In this document: piece after piece, positions 43,587 to 52,307 of the stretch
How the letters are laid out: the number at the start of each line of letters is the position of its first letter
How positions within the stretch are numbered: position 1 is the first letter of the stretch
Source: Sulfitobacter noctilucicola
Lineage (GTDB): Bacteria; Pseudomonadota; Alphaproteobacteria; Rhodobacterales; Rhodobacteraceae
DNA: 64,000 nt
Assembly (NCBI RefSeq): GCF_000622385.1
Contig: NZ_JASD01000008.1
Location: forward strand, 496,001 to 560,000
Direction of reading: 5' to 3'
The notes under the pieces: model-generated
The model's database searches: none
Seen by the model: the letters and a program-made list of their open reading frames with translations, nothing else
What the model was told of the DNA's origin: nothing
Position numbers and translations under genes: made by a program

Positions 43587-44156
43587 ATGGCACTCGCCCC
43601 TTTGAAAACATGGCTTACCGTGTCATTGGCGGCGGCTCTTGGCCTCACGGTTGCTGGCGCGGTGGTTCTCTTTGCGGATCAACCTGCCTCCCCGACAGCC
43701 TTACAGGCGGACGCGATGGCAAATCTGGCAGCCCCGGCCGCGCCCGGCAGCCACGCGATCGCGGAACATGATGCGCCGCTATCGGAAGACACCTGCGCAC
43801 AGGATATCGACCGCGATATCCGCGAGATGCTTGTGATCTTTGATGATGGCGAGGTGGAGGTCACCCCAGACCACACACCGATGTTGAACTATATCGCGTC
43901 GCGGATGGTGGAATGCGACGGCGCTTTGTTGCAAATTGCAGGACACGCAAGTGGCAGCGGCTCTGATGTCACGAACATCGCCCTGAGCTGGGCGCGCGCA
44001 GATGAGACGCTGGATGCGCTTGTTGAACTTGGCCTAGATCCAGCATCGGTCGAAGCCGTTGGATTTGGCGCGCGTGCGCCTCTTGCGCAAGGGTCAGATG
44101 ACGACAGCGCGGCCAACCGCCGTGTCGATTTCCGCGTTCTGCCGCGCCGCGAGTAA
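43587..44156 (+). CDS. OmpA-like domain protein, membrane-anchored
   Basis: A 189-residue protein with an N-terminal helix (TWLTVSLAAALGLTVAGAVV) and a C-terminal OmpA-type peptidoglycan-binding domain: LLQIAGHASGSGSDVTNIAL, SWARADETLDALVELGLDP and the N-R-R-V-D-F end. The domain is short and starts with VIFDDGEVEVTPDHTPML. It probably tethers an envelope component to the wall. It is divergent from pheS, and 134 bases separate it from the next gene. Confidence 0.85.
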   Translation: MALAPLKTWLTVSLAAALGLTVAGAVVLFADQPASPTALQADAMANLAAPAAPGSHAIAEHDAPLSEDTCAQDIDRDIREMLVIFDDGEVEVTPDHTPMLNYIASRMVECDGALLQIAGHASGSGSDVTNIALSWARADETLDALVELGLDPASVEAVGFGARAPLAQGSDDDSAANRRVDFRVLPRRE

Positions 44157-44289
44157 GCACGGCCTGTCTTACTTCACGGCAACTTGAACTTCAGTACGGA
44201 ACCATCCCCCACGCGCAGCGTTGCTCAGTTGACGTGTATCCACGGCTTTGCCGTGCTGCACAGCATTTTTACCACTACCGGAGACAACA

Positions 44290-44967
44290 ATGAATATTCT
44301 GATGGTCCTGACCTCACATGACACCCTTGGCGATACTGGCGAGAAAACGGGCTTCTGGCTCGAAGAATTCGCAGCGCCATATTACGTTTTCAAAGATGCG
44401 GGTGCTTCGATCACCATCGCCTCTCCCAAAGGTGGGCAGCCACCATTGGACCCCAAAAGCGATAGTGACGATGCGCAAACTGATGCGACCAAACGCTTCA
44501 AAGCAGATACAGAAAGCCAGGAAGCGCTGGCCAACACGAAAGTTCTGTCAGAGATTACTACAGACGGCTTTGATGCGATATTCTATCCCGGCGGTCATGG
44601 ACCCCTCTGGGATTTGGCCACAGACGCAGACAGCAAACGCCTGATTGAAGGCTTCGCAGCCGCAGACCGCCCCATCGGTGCCGTTTGCCACGCTCCGGCA
44701 GTGTTCAAAAACACCAATGGCACTGACGGAAAGCCATTGGTCGCCGGCAAGCGCGTTACCGGTTTCACCAACACGGAAGAGGAAGGTGTGAACCTGACCG
44801 ACGTGGTGCCGTTTTTGGTTGAGGACATGCTCAAGGAAAACGGCGGGAACTATGAGAAGGGCGATGATTGGGCATCATTTGTGCTGACCGACGGAAAGCT
44901 GGTCACGGGTCAGAACCCTGCCTCAAGCGAAGAAGCCGCGAAAGAGATGCTGGCTCTGCTGAAGTAG
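44290..44967 (+). CDS. Type 1 glutamine amidotransferase-like DJ-1/PfpI protein (Hsp31-like)
   Basis: A 225-residue protein starting MNILMVLTSHDTLGDTGEKT, with the conserved glutamate region GFWLEEFAAPYYVFKDAGA and the nucleophile elbow IGAVCHAPAVFKNTNG containing the reactive cysteine. FYPGGHGPLWDL and VTGFTNTEEEGVNLTDVVPF match the YhbO/Hsp31 subgroup, known as chaperone, glyoxalase III or deglycase in various reports. GGAG precedes ATG 44290. Confidence 0.9.
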   Translation: MNILMVLTSHDTLGDTGEKTGFWLEEFAAPYYVFKDAGASITIASPKGGQPPLDPKSDSDDAQTDATKRFKADTESQEALANTKVLSEITTDGFDAIFYPGGHGPLWDLATDADSKRLIEGFAAADRPIGAVCHAPAVFKNTNGTDGKPLVAGKRVTGFTNTEEEGVNLTDVVPFLVEDMLKENGGNYEKGDDWASFVLTDGKLVTGQNPASSEEAAKEMLALLK

Positions 44968-45013
44968 CGCACCAACGGGGTGGCCCATCCGGCCACCTCA
45001 CATCCCACAAAGA

Positions 45014-45047
45014 GAAAGCCGCGCTCCCTTTCGGGTGCGCGGCTTTC
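45014..45047. terminator. Bidirectional terminator between the DJ-1-family gene and rplT
   Basis: GAAAGCCGCGC (45014-45024) and GCGCGGCTTTC (45037-45047) form an eleven-base perfect stem around a twelve-base loop. Convergent genes flank it, so it probably ends both transcripts. Confidence 0.85.
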
Positions 45048-45070
45048 TAAATTTCAAAGGATCGCGGCGC

Positions 45071-45436
45071 TTATGCGGCCAGCGCGTCCTGAGCTGTCTT
45101 CACAATCGCACCGAATGCTTCGGGCTCGTGTACTGCCAGATCGGCCAGAACCTTACGGTCCACTTCGATACCTGCAAGGTTCAGACCATTAATGAAACGG
45201 CTATATGTCAGCGCTTCATCATGTGAACGCACAGCTGCGTTGATCCGCTGGATCCACAAGGCGCGGAAGTTACGCTTGCGATTCTTGCGGTCACGGGTTG
45301 CGTACTGGTTGGCCTTATCGACCGCCTGCGTGGCGACCTTAAAGACGTTCTTACGACGACCGTAATAACCTTTGGCGGCTTTAACGATTTTCTTGTGACG
45401 GGCGTGGGTGACTGTCCCACCTTTTACTCGGGCCAT
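45071..45436 (-). CDS. rplT: 50S ribosomal protein L20
   Basis: A 121-residue basic protein starting [20 protein letters not shown], with [20 protein letters not shown] and [20 protein letters not shown], the normal L20. It initiates 50S assembly on 23S rRNA. It follows rpmI by 15 bases on the same strand. infC is not next to them in this window. Confidence 0.97.
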   Translation of the reverse strand: MARVKGGTVTHARHKKIVKAAKGYYGRRKNVFKVATQAVDKANQYATRDRKNRKRNFRALWIQRINAAVRSHDEALTYSRFINGLNLAGIEVDRKVLADLAVHEPEAFGAIVKTAQDALAA

Positions 45437-45451
45437 GCTAGGTCTCCTATC

Positions 45452-45652
45452 TTAGCGGTCGTAGGGCATGAAGCCCTTGATGATCTTTGCATCGGGCTCA
45501 GACAGTGCTGTCGTGCCGCGTGCGTTACGGATGAACTTTTTGGTCCGTTTGATCATGCCATGCTGTTTACCAGCCTGACCGCCGATGACCTTGCCGGTCG
45601 CCGATATCTTGAAGCGCTTTTTGGCGCTCGATTTCGTCTTCATCTTGGGCAT
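45452..45652 (-). CDS. rpmI: 50S ribosomal protein L35
   Basis: A 66-residue protein starting [20 protein letters not shown], with [20 protein letters not shown] and the final [10 protein letters not shown], the normal L35. ATG 45652 has GGAG six bases upstream, better than an ATG two codons earlier. It is the first gene of rpmI-rplT. Confidence 0.97.
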   Translation of the reverse strand: MPKMKTKSSAKKRFKISATGKVIGGQAGKQHGMIKRTKKFIRNARGTTALSEPDAKIIKGFMPYDR

Positions 45653-45855
45653 TTCCATCTCCGTATACTTGAGTTCGGTTTACGCACGACTCGGCATGCC
45701 ACTTTGGCCGGCCGCGCGGGTTGAAGTTGGGCGTATAGGAGGGTTGGGGGGTGTTGGCAAGAGGCTGCATGCAATGAGACTTGCGCCGTCCCTTGCATCA
45801 CATCTGGTGTGACCTCATTGTCCCTCACACTCCCCTACCTCAAGGTGCCCGATTG

Positions 45856-46239
45856 ATGAATACCCCCAAACCGGATGACCCACTTTTCCGCACTATTGCT
45901 GATCATGAGAGGCAAGTTTGGGATGCACTGGTCTCAGGCGATGCAGCAACCGATGCAACACTTTTGGATGAGCTGTTTCTGGGTGTCTATTCCGATGGCT
46001 TTGCCGTTAAAGCAGATCACATAGGTCAATTGAAACACGGGCCGACAATTGCGACCTATGACCTGCAAGATATGCGTCTGATGACCTTGGGTTCCGATCA
46101 CGCCCTTATCAGCTATCGCGCGGTGTTCCAGCGATTGAAGCGGGCAACACCTGAAACGATGTACGTCAGCTCGGTCTGGCAGCGCAGGGACGAAAGCTGG
46201 GTCAATATCTTTAGTCAGGACACGCCCGAAAAGAAATAA
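45856..46239 (+). CDS. NTF2-like (DUF4440-type) protein
   Basis: A 127-residue protein with the cone-shaped NTF2 fold pattern: an N-terminal helix DPLFRTIADHERQVWDALVS, a middle LFLGVYSDGFAVKADHIGQL and C-terminal strands ending in YVSSVWQRRDESWVNIFSQD. This is the DUF4440/SnoaL-like group, of diverse or unknown role. The start ATG at 45856 is preceded by AAGGTG. Confidence 0.75.
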   Translation: MNTPKPDDPLFRTIADHERQVWDALVSGDAATDATLLDELFLGVYSDGFAVKADHIGQLKHGPTIATYDLQDMRLMTLGSDHALISYRAVFQRLKRATPETMYVSSVWQRRDESWVNIFSQDTPEKK

Positions 46240-46243
46240 AATC

Positions 46244-46468
46244 CTAAGGAAGATACCGCGCAGCAACGCCAACGAACACATCCGGCACCTGACTTAGCGT
46301 GTAACCGCCCGGCTTGTTCTGCATCGCGTACAGGATCAACGCGCCGCCGATCAGCACCGTCAAAGCGGAGGCACGCGGCGCACGTCTGTCAGAAAGCGCA
46401 GACAGGATCGAAGGGATCGAAAAGGCCGCAACAACCAGCCCCAGCGACAAAGCAAGATCCGGATCCAT
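46244..46468 (-). CDS. Small two-helix membrane protein
   Basis: A 74-residue protein with two hydrophobic helices, LALSLGLVVAAFSIPSILSA and ALTVLIGGALILYAMQN, separated by a basic DRRAPRAS loop, and a short tail. It is not a family I can name. It starts 30 bases after the pyk stop on the same strand, which suggests co-transcription, and a similar small gene next to pyk would be worth looking for in relatives. Confidence 0.65.
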   Translation of the reverse strand: MDPDLALSLGLVVAAFSIPSILSALSDRRAPRASALTVLIGGALILYAMQNKPGGYTLSQVPDVFVGVAARYLP

Positions 46469-46498
46469 CAGTATTCTCCCAATTCTCTTTCAGGGAGA

Positions 46499-47944
46499 CT
46501 ACTCTGGATCCGCCGCAAAAATCAAACGTTCGTCGCAGGGTGCAACACGCAGAATATTGGTGCTGCCCGGAACGTTAAACGGTACGCCCGCTGTCACCAC
46601 AACATGATCGGCTTCGCCCGCGAACCCTTCATCACGTGCGGCACGCACGGCTGAAACGACGGCCTGCTTAAACCGGTCAACGCCGCCCGTGATTACACAA
46701 TTGGTCCCCCAGCTCAGCGCAAGCCGACGGGCCGTGCCTACCAATGGTGTCAGCGCGATCACCGGAACGCGCGGGCGTTCACGCGCAGTCAAAAGGGCAG
46801 TTGTACCGCTTTGGGTAAAGCAACAAATGGCTTTGATGTCCGTTGTCTCTGCGATCTCGCGGGCAGCGGCTACGATGCCATCGGCGACGGTCATACGGTC
46901 AGCAATGCGTGAGGATTCAATGATCTGTGTATATGTCGGGTCCAGTTCGACTTCCTTTGCCACATTGTCCATCGTGGTCACGGCTTCAATCGGATAGGAG
47001 CCCGCCGCGGATTCGGCGCTCAGCATGACGGCATCCGCACCTTCATAAATTGCGGTCGCCACGTCGGATACTTCGGCGCGTGTGGGCATCGGGCTTTCGA
47101 TCATGGATTCCAGCATCTGGGTCGCGACAATCACAGGCTTGGCAGCCGCACGGCACTTACGCACCAGGCGTTTCTGGATTGGAGGAACGTTCTGCACCGG
47201 AAGCTCTACGCCCAAATCGCCACGGGCGACCATGATCCCGTCACTCACCGCCAGAATATCGTCAAACCGATCTACCGCAGACGGTTTTTCTATCTTGGAC
47301 AACAGCGCCGCGCGGCCTTTTGCCAGTTCGCGCGCTTCGGTCACATCCTCGGGTCGCTGTACAAAGCTGAGCGCGAGCCAGTCGACACCCAACTCGCAGA
47401 CAAATTCCAGATCGGCACGATCTTTTTCAGACAAGGCTGCCAGCGGAAGAACCACGTCAGGGACGTTCACGCCCTTCCGGTTTGAAATAATTCCGCCGAT
47501 CACAACTTCGCAGTTTGCGAAATCCTTGCCGCATTCGATGACCTTCAGGCGAATTTTGCCGTCGTTCACCAAAAGCGATGCGCCCGGCTCAAGGGCTGCG
47601 AAAATCTCGGGGTGCGGCAGGCAGACACGGCTTGCATCGCCTTCGGCTTCATTCAGGTCCAACCGGAACTTCGCGCCCACGTCCAGCTGTTCACTATCAC
47701 CGGAAAACACACCCACCCGCAGCTTGGGACCTTGCAGGTCGGCCAGAATACCGATGGTGCTCCCCAGCTTGTCCTCGACTTCGCGAATGATCCGGTGCTT
47801 TTCACGAATCTCTTCATGGCTGCCGTGGCTCATGTTCAACCTGAACACATCCGCACCCGCCTTATGCAACGCCTCTATCATCTCAAGGCTGTCGGATGCG
47901 GGGCCAAGGGTAGCGACGATTTTTACGTTGCGCAGGCGTCTCAT
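46499..47944 (-). CDS. pyk: Pyruvate kinase
   Basis: A 481-residue enzyme starting RRLRNVKIVATLGPASDSLE. It has VFRLNMSHGSHEEI, the catalytic signature LLSKIEKPSAVDRFDDIL followed by SDGIMVARGDLGVELP, ATQMLESMIESPMPTRAEVS, and a C-terminal allosteric domain with CFTQSGTTALLTA. It makes pyruvate and ATP from phosphoenolpyruvate and ADP. In this lineage, where sugars flow through the Entner-Doudoroff route, it is the usual single copy. Confidence 0.96.
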   Translation of the reverse strand: MRRLRNVKIVATLGPASDSLEMIEALHKAGADVFRLNMSHGSHEEIREKHRIIREVEDKLGSTIGILADLQGPKLRVGVFSGDSEQLDVGAKFRLDLNEAEGDASRVCLPHPEIFAALEPGASLLVNDGKIRLKVIECGKDFANCEVVIGGIISNRKGVNVPDVVLPLAALSEKDRADLEFVCELGVDWLALSFVQRPEDVTEARELAKGRAALLSKIEKPSAVDRFDDILAVSDGIMVARGDLGVELPVQNVPPIQKRLVRKCRAAAKPVIVATQMLESMIESPMPTRAEVSDVATAIYEGADAVMLSAESAAGSYPIEAVTTMDNVAKEVELDPTYTQIIESSRIADRMTVADGIVAAAREIAETTDIKAICCFTQSGTTALLTARERPRVPVIALTPLVGTARRLALSWGTNCVITGGVDRFKQAVVSAVRAARDEGFAGEADHVVVTAGVPFNVPGSTNILRVAPCDERLIFAADPE

Positions 47945-48155
47945 GAGATCTGTCCTCGTTTCTGATAACTCTAGGCTGCCAAGCCGCTAAAATGCATCTG
48001 TTAGCGGTAACAACACGTTCTCTTGTCCCTACCTTGCCGTCACATGCCTGTCAAAGGTTTCACAATTATGAAACCACGACCAGACCTATCTCCATGCGTC
48101 CAATCTTGACACTCTGCGCGCTCACCCCCAGCTTTTGCAAAACAGGAGAACAACC

Positions 48156-48467
48156 ATGCCCAGCGAAACAGAGATCGAACTTCAGGCCGCCGCATTTCGC
48201 AGGCTACAAAAACACCTGATGGAAGACCGCACCGACGTTCAAAATATCGACATGATGAACTTGACGGGCTTTTGCCGCAATTGCCTGTCCCGTTGGTATC
48301 AGGAAGCCGCAAATGAACGCGGCATCGAGATGGACAAAATGGAAGCGCGCGAATTGTTCTACGGAATGAGCATGGATGAGTGGAAAGCCAACTACCAGAC
48401 AGAGGCCAAGCCAACACAGCAGGAGGCGTTCAAGAAAGCCTTCGCTGAAAATGTAGGCAAAGAATAG
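48156..48467 (+). CDS. DUF1244 family protein
   Basis: A 103-residue protein with the family core DVQNIDMMNLTGFCRNCLSR followed by WYQEAANERG and EARELFYGMSMDEWKANYQT. Two cysteines in F-C-R-N-C are conserved. The family is widespread in proteobacteria; no function is known, though structures show a small helical fold. AGGAG stands seven bases before ATG 48156. It is divergent from pyk. Confidence 0.88.
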   Translation: MPSETEIELQAAAFRRLQKHLMEDRTDVQNIDMMNLTGFCRNCLSRWYQEAANERGIEMDKMEARELFYGMSMDEWKANYQTEAKPTQQEAFKKAFAENVGKE

Positions 48468-48579
48468 CAGCGATTGGTGGCACAACGCGCGAAATCACCG
48501 AATTGCCGCCCCATAGGACATCTTCGGCCATAATTGCATCGGATTCAGGACCAAATTTACCAACCTTAGGTCCTGATCC

Positions 48580-49464
48580 ATGCTGCCATTTCTGCTGATT
48601 TCTGTTGTCGTGGGTCTTGGCCTGTCCTTGGATATCTCATCGGATGATGACGATTTCGAAGAGCACGCCGAGCGGCTTAACGATATCGACGTACCGGATC
48701 GCGAATACGGCACGCCGGATATCCTCGGAACAGACGGTGACAATATCCAGACCGGAACTTCGGCCGACAATACCATGCAGGGCGGTGGCGGCGACGATGT
48801 CCTGTCGGGCGCGGGCGGCAACGATACAATCTATGGCGGCACCGGCGATGACTACCTTTACGGTCAACAGGGTGATGACAATCTGGTTGGCGGACCAGGG
48901 GACGACGCGATCATTCTGGGGGACGGCGATGATATCACCGATCCGATCATCGGCACCAATGAGGATAGCGGCAATGACCTGATCCGTGGTGGCAACGGCG
49001 ACGATCTGCTGGGTGACAGCAAAGGGGATGACAGTCTCTATGGCGATGCGGGTGATGATATGCTCGTGACCATAGACGGATACCGCGCCGACGGTACGGT
49101 CGGCCCAACAGGAGAGATCAACACCGGCGATATCAGTGACGGGAGCAGCGGAAACGACATTCTGTTGGGTGACGCGGGCGACACTATGACCGGTGGCTCA
49201 GGGGACGACAACTTCATCCTTGCCATGACCTCCGACACGGACGCCGCTATAGCCACCATCACCGATTTCGATGTGGATGATGACGTATTGGCGCTGGTAT
49301 ACATCAAGGACGCCGACAATGATCCGGATGTACAGTTCCATCCAAACGCGGATGGAACTGCCCTGCTGGCACTTGTGAACGGCAAAGCCGTGGCAGAGCT
49401 TGAGGGGCTTGTCACCTCTGACATTGGCGCGATCAACTACGTCACCGCAAATATGAACGCCTGA
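48580..49464 (+). CDS. Calcium-binding RTX-repeat protein with N-terminal hydrophobic segment (copy 1)
   Basis: A 294-residue protein with an N-terminal apolar stretch (MLPFLLISVVVGLGLSLDIS), an acidic linker, and at least eight GGxGxDxxx-type nonapeptides (for example GGGGDDVLSGAGGNDTIYGG). The C-terminal 65 residues start TDFDVDDDVLALV and look like a folded cap. RTX repeats bind calcium and form a beta-roll after export by type I secretion. No secretion genes are nearby. It is a paralogue of the next gene. Confidence 0.85.
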   Translation: MLPFLLISVVVGLGLSLDISSDDDDFEEHAERLNDIDVPDREYGTPDILGTDGDNIQTGTSADNTMQGGGGDDVLSGAGGNDTIYGGTGDDYLYGQQGDDNLVGGPGDDAIILGDGDDITDPIIGTNEDSGNDLIRGGNGDDLLGDSKGDDSLYGDAGDDMLVTIDGYRADGTVGPTGEINTGDISDGSSGNDILLGDAGDTMTGGSGDDNFILAMTSDTDAAIATITDFDVDDDVLALVYIKDADNDPDVQFHPNADGTALLALVNGKAVAELEGLVTSDIGAINYVTANMNA

Positions 49465-49568
49465 TACCGTTTACCCGCGAGACCCAATAATAGCCCCAAT
49501 ATGCCAATGCTCTCGCCACAATCGCAGACCATGGATGAAGTGTTAACCAATCATCAAGGTGGCCGCCC

Positions 49569-50429
49569 GTGTTAGAGCTTTTCATACTCCCGTCCCTACT
49601 TGGCCTCGGACTTGCGATGGACTTTCTATCTTCCGACACGGAGGAGGACGAAGAGCCGCCGGTAGAAACCGTACTGGGTGACGACGTTGCGGATTTCATC
49701 GGCAGCGATGCCAAAGATCATGTGGAAGCCAATCTTCTTGATAACCTCTTAATAGGAGGCGCGGGAAAGGATTTGCTTGGCGGTCTTGATGGAGCCGATA
49801 CCCTGTTTGGGGATGATGGCGATGACCGGCTGTTCGGCGGTAATGACGACGACCTCGCACTCGGCGGAGCCGGAAACGACAGGATATTCTTGGGCGATGG
49901 AGACGATACCACAGTCCTAGACGGGGACGCCGGATCAGACGCCGGTGACGACTGGATCCGCGGCGGTGCTGGTGCCGACACGATTGTCGACAGCCTCGGG
50001 GTTAACAACATCTTCGGAGATATCGGCCACGACGAGATCAGTACACTAGATGCCGAAACGGATGGATCAACACCGGACAGCATCCATGGCGGTTATGGCA
50101 ATGACACGCTGATTGGCGATGATGGCGACATCCTGACAGGTGGTTTTGGCGATGATAGCTTTGTCGTCGCCGCCGCGTCCGATCAGCCCGGCGCGCCTGT
50201 AGTTCTTACCGATTTCGATCTACGTGAGGACATGCTTAGCGTGGTCTTCGTTGACGAAGTACCCGAAGACACCACGTTGCGCCTGACATTCGACGCCGAG
50301 ACAGACTTGATCCGTGCCTATGCAGGAGAGATCGAGGTCGCGACCCTTTCGGGCCTGACCGCAAGTGACATCCCGTTCATCACGACTTTTGTGACAACAT
50401 TGCCGGAACTGATGGCAGAAACAGCCTAA
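49569..50429 (+). CDS. Calcium-binding RTX-repeat protein with N-terminal hydrophobic segment (copy 2)
   Basis: A 286-residue paralogue of the preceding protein: MLELFILPSLLGLGLAMDFL, then S-S-D-T-E-E-D-E-E, then RTX nonapeptides (GGLDGADTLFGDDGDDRLFG) and a cap starting TDFDLREDMLSVVF. The pattern G-L-G-L-x-x-D-x-x-S-S-D is shared with copy 1. The start is GTG 49569 behind AAGGTGG. One hundred and four bases separate the two genes. The stop is three bases from the convergent aminotransferase stop. Confidence 0.85.
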   Translation: MLELFILPSLLGLGLAMDFLSSDTEEDEEPPVETVLGDDVADFIGSDAKDHVEANLLDNLLIGGAGKDLLGGLDGADTLFGDDGDDRLFGGNDDDLALGGAGNDRIFLGDGDDTTVLDGDAGSDAGDDWIRGGAGADTIVDSLGVNNIFGDIGHDEISTLDAETDGSTPDSIHGGYGNDTLIGDDGDILTGGFGDDSFVVAAASDQPGAPVVLTDFDLREDMLSVVFVDEVPEDTTLRLTFDAETDLIRAYAGEIEVATLSGLTASDIPFITTFVTTLPELMAETA

Positions 50430-50432
50430 GGT

Positions 50433-51293
50433 CTAGACCGCTACCTTGCGCATTTCGTCCAGATAAATCTCGCGCAGGCGCGGTGCGACGCGACCGGGCG
50501 TGCCGTCGCCCAGCGCTACGCCGTCAATCTCGACCACTGGCATCACAAAGGCGCTGGCAGAGGTGGTGAACGCCTCATCCGCTTCTTTGGCCTCATCAAT
50601 GGTAAAGTTACGTTCTTCCACTTCCATCTGCGCTTCTTTCGCAAAGCGGAGTACAGCCGCCCGGGTGATCCCGTGCAGGATGTCGTTGCTCAACGCACGC
50701 GTGATGATTTTGTTACCCTTCACGATGTAAGCGTTGTTGGAGGTGCCTTCAGTCACAAACCCGTCTTCAATCATCCACGCATCATCACACCCGGCTTTCT
50801 TGGCCATCATCTTGCCCATCGACGGGTACAACAATTGCACTGTCTTGATGTCGCGACGGCCCCAACGGATGTCTTCGATCGAAATGATCTTGGCACCTTT
50901 TTTCGCCGCGGGGCTATCCGCCAGCCCCGGCTTGTTCTGCGTGAACAACACAATCGTAGGCTCGGTCGTTTCAGGATCGGGAAAAGCAAAATCACGGTCG
51001 CCGTCAGAGCCACGCGTGATCTGGAGATAGATCAAACCTTCGTCAATTTCGTTCAGGCGCACCAACTCGCGATGCACTTCCAGCAGATCAGCCTTGGAGA
51101 TCGGGTTGCGCATTTCCAGCTCGTTCAGAGAACGCGACAGGCGTACGGCATGACCGTCGAAATCAATCAGCTTGCCATCCAGCACAGATGTCACCTCATA
51201 GACGCCGTCGGCCATCAAAAACCCGCGATCAAAGATAGACACACGTGCCTCATTCTCTGGCAGGTAGTCGCCGTTCACATAAACAGTCCGCAT
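50433..51293 (-). CDS. D-amino-acid aminotransferase
   Basis: A 286-residue fold-IV PLP aminotransferase with RVSIFDRGFLMADGVYEVTS at the start. The catalytic lysine lies in DIKTVQLLYPSMGKMMAKKA, and EGTSNNAYIV binds the PLP phosphate. The subgroup matches D-alanine/D-glutamate transaminases rather than the branched-chain type. The start lies four bases after the dgcA stop, so it is the third gene of the dgcN-dgcA unit and likely interconverts D-glutamate and other D-amino acids. Confidence 0.88.
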   Translation of the reverse strand: MRTVYVNGDYLPENEARVSIFDRGFLMADGVYEVTSVLDGKLIDFDGHAVRLSRSLNELEMRNPISKADLLEVHRELVRLNEIDEGLIYLQITRGSDGDRDFAFPDPETTEPTIVLFTQNKPGLADSPAAKKGAKIISIEDIRWGRRDIKTVQLLYPSMGKMMAKKAGCDDAWMIEDGFVTEGTSNNAYIVKGNKIITRALSNDILHGITRAAVLRFAKEAQMEVEERNFTIDEAKEADEAFTTSASAFVMPVVEIDGVALGDGTPGRVAPRLREIYLDEMRKVAV

Positions 51294-51297
51294 GTCG

Positions 51298-52263
51298 TTA
51301 TCCCCAAAGTGCCGGGACAGGAGGGTGAACCCCGTCCTCATCAAATATCAAAGCATTCTCTCGATCTTCGCCTAGCAAAAGCGGCCCGTCCAGATCAACA
51401 ACCTTTGCACCTTGCGCCACCAATGTCGCAGGGGCCATGGCCAGCGATGACCCGACCATACACCCGACCATCACATCATACCCTTCTGCCAAAGCAGCCG
51501 CACGCAGCTTCAGCGCCTCGGTCAAACCACCCGTTTTATCGAGCTTGATGTTCACCACATCATACTTGCCCTTCAGCTTGGGCAAGGTACTGCAATCATG
51601 CGCAGATTCGTCAGCACAGACTGGTACAGGCCGCGCCATTCCAATCAGCGCATCGTCCTCTCCGGCTGGCAGAGGCTGTTCAACCAGTGCCACCCCAAGC
51701 CGAACCAGATGCGGTGCCAGATCGGCATAGACCTCTGCGGACCAGCCCTCATTTGCGTCCACGATAATTGTCGACTTTGGCGCACCCGCGCGCACCGCTT
51801 CAAGCCGTGGCATGTCATCGGGCGTGCCCAGTTTTATTTTCAAGAGCGGACGATGCGCATTCTTGGCCGCCTGTGCCTGCATTTTTTCCGGCTCAGCCAG
51901 TGATAAGGTATAGGCTGTGATCTCCGGCCCGGGCTTGGACAATCCAGCCAGCTCCCAAACCCGTTTTCCAGCTTGCTTGGCCTCCAGATCCCACAACGCG
52001 CAATCAACCGCGTTGCGCGCAGCCCCCGCTGGCAGCAGATCATTAAGGGTGTCGCGGCTGACATCGTCAGGTAGCCCTTCGATCTGTGCTGTTACAGACT
52101 CCAGCGTTTCTCCGTATCGCGCATAGGGGACACATTCGCCCCAGCCTTGCGCGCCCCCCTCGCTCACGCGCACCGTCAAAACCTTTGCCTCGGTTCGCGA
52201 CCCGCGAGAGATGGTGAACACCTCGGCCAGTTTGAACACATCCCTTGTCACTTCAATGCGCAT
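51298..52263 (-). CDS. dgcA: N-acetyl-D-glutamate racemase DgcA (enolase superfamily)
   Basis: A 321-residue enolase-superfamily enzyme of the muconate-lactonising subgroup. The catalytic residues are recognisable: K-x-K in LLKIKLGTPDD, the metal ligands in IVDANEGWS, LVEQPLP and ADESAHDC, and the second lysine in NIKLDKTGGL. The family is commonly called L-Ala-D/L-Glu epimerase; beside dgcN it fits the D-glutamate route, in which N-acetyl-D-glutamate is epimerised to N-acetyl-L-glutamate. ATG 52263 has AAGGA upstream. Confidence 0.85.
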   Translation of the reverse strand: MRIEVTRDVFKLAEVFTISRGSRTEAKVLTVRVSEGGAQGWGECVPYARYGETLESVTAQIEGLPDDVSRDTLNDLLPAGAARNAVDCALWDLEAKQAGKRVWELAGLSKPGPEITAYTLSLAEPEKMQAQAAKNAHRPLLKIKLGTPDDMPRLEAVRAGAPKSTIIVDANEGWSAEVYADLAPHLVRLGVALVEQPLPAGEDDALIGMARPVPVCADESAHDCSTLPKLKGKYDVVNIKLDKTGGLTEALKLRAAALAEGYDVMVGCMVGSSLAMAPATLVAQGAKVVDLDGPLLLGEDRENALIFDEDGVHPPVPALWG

Positions 52264-52307
52264 GGCCGATCCTTTTTGCCGTATGAATTGCACTCGCAGC
52301 TTATGGA

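Noticed and set aside
47082..47990. A 302-codon open frame antisense to pyruvate kinase
   Set aside because: It is rich in Ser, Arg and Thr, has no family character, and mirrors codon bias of the high-GC pyk gene. The same applies to long antisense frames at 50673-51548, 21324-22085, 17223-18104, 31894-32553 and 38871-39761.
48760..50160. Direct DNA repeats suggesting a CRISPR or mobile element
   Set aside because: The periodicity follows the nonapeptide repeats of two RTX proteins, and the units diverge at third codon positions.
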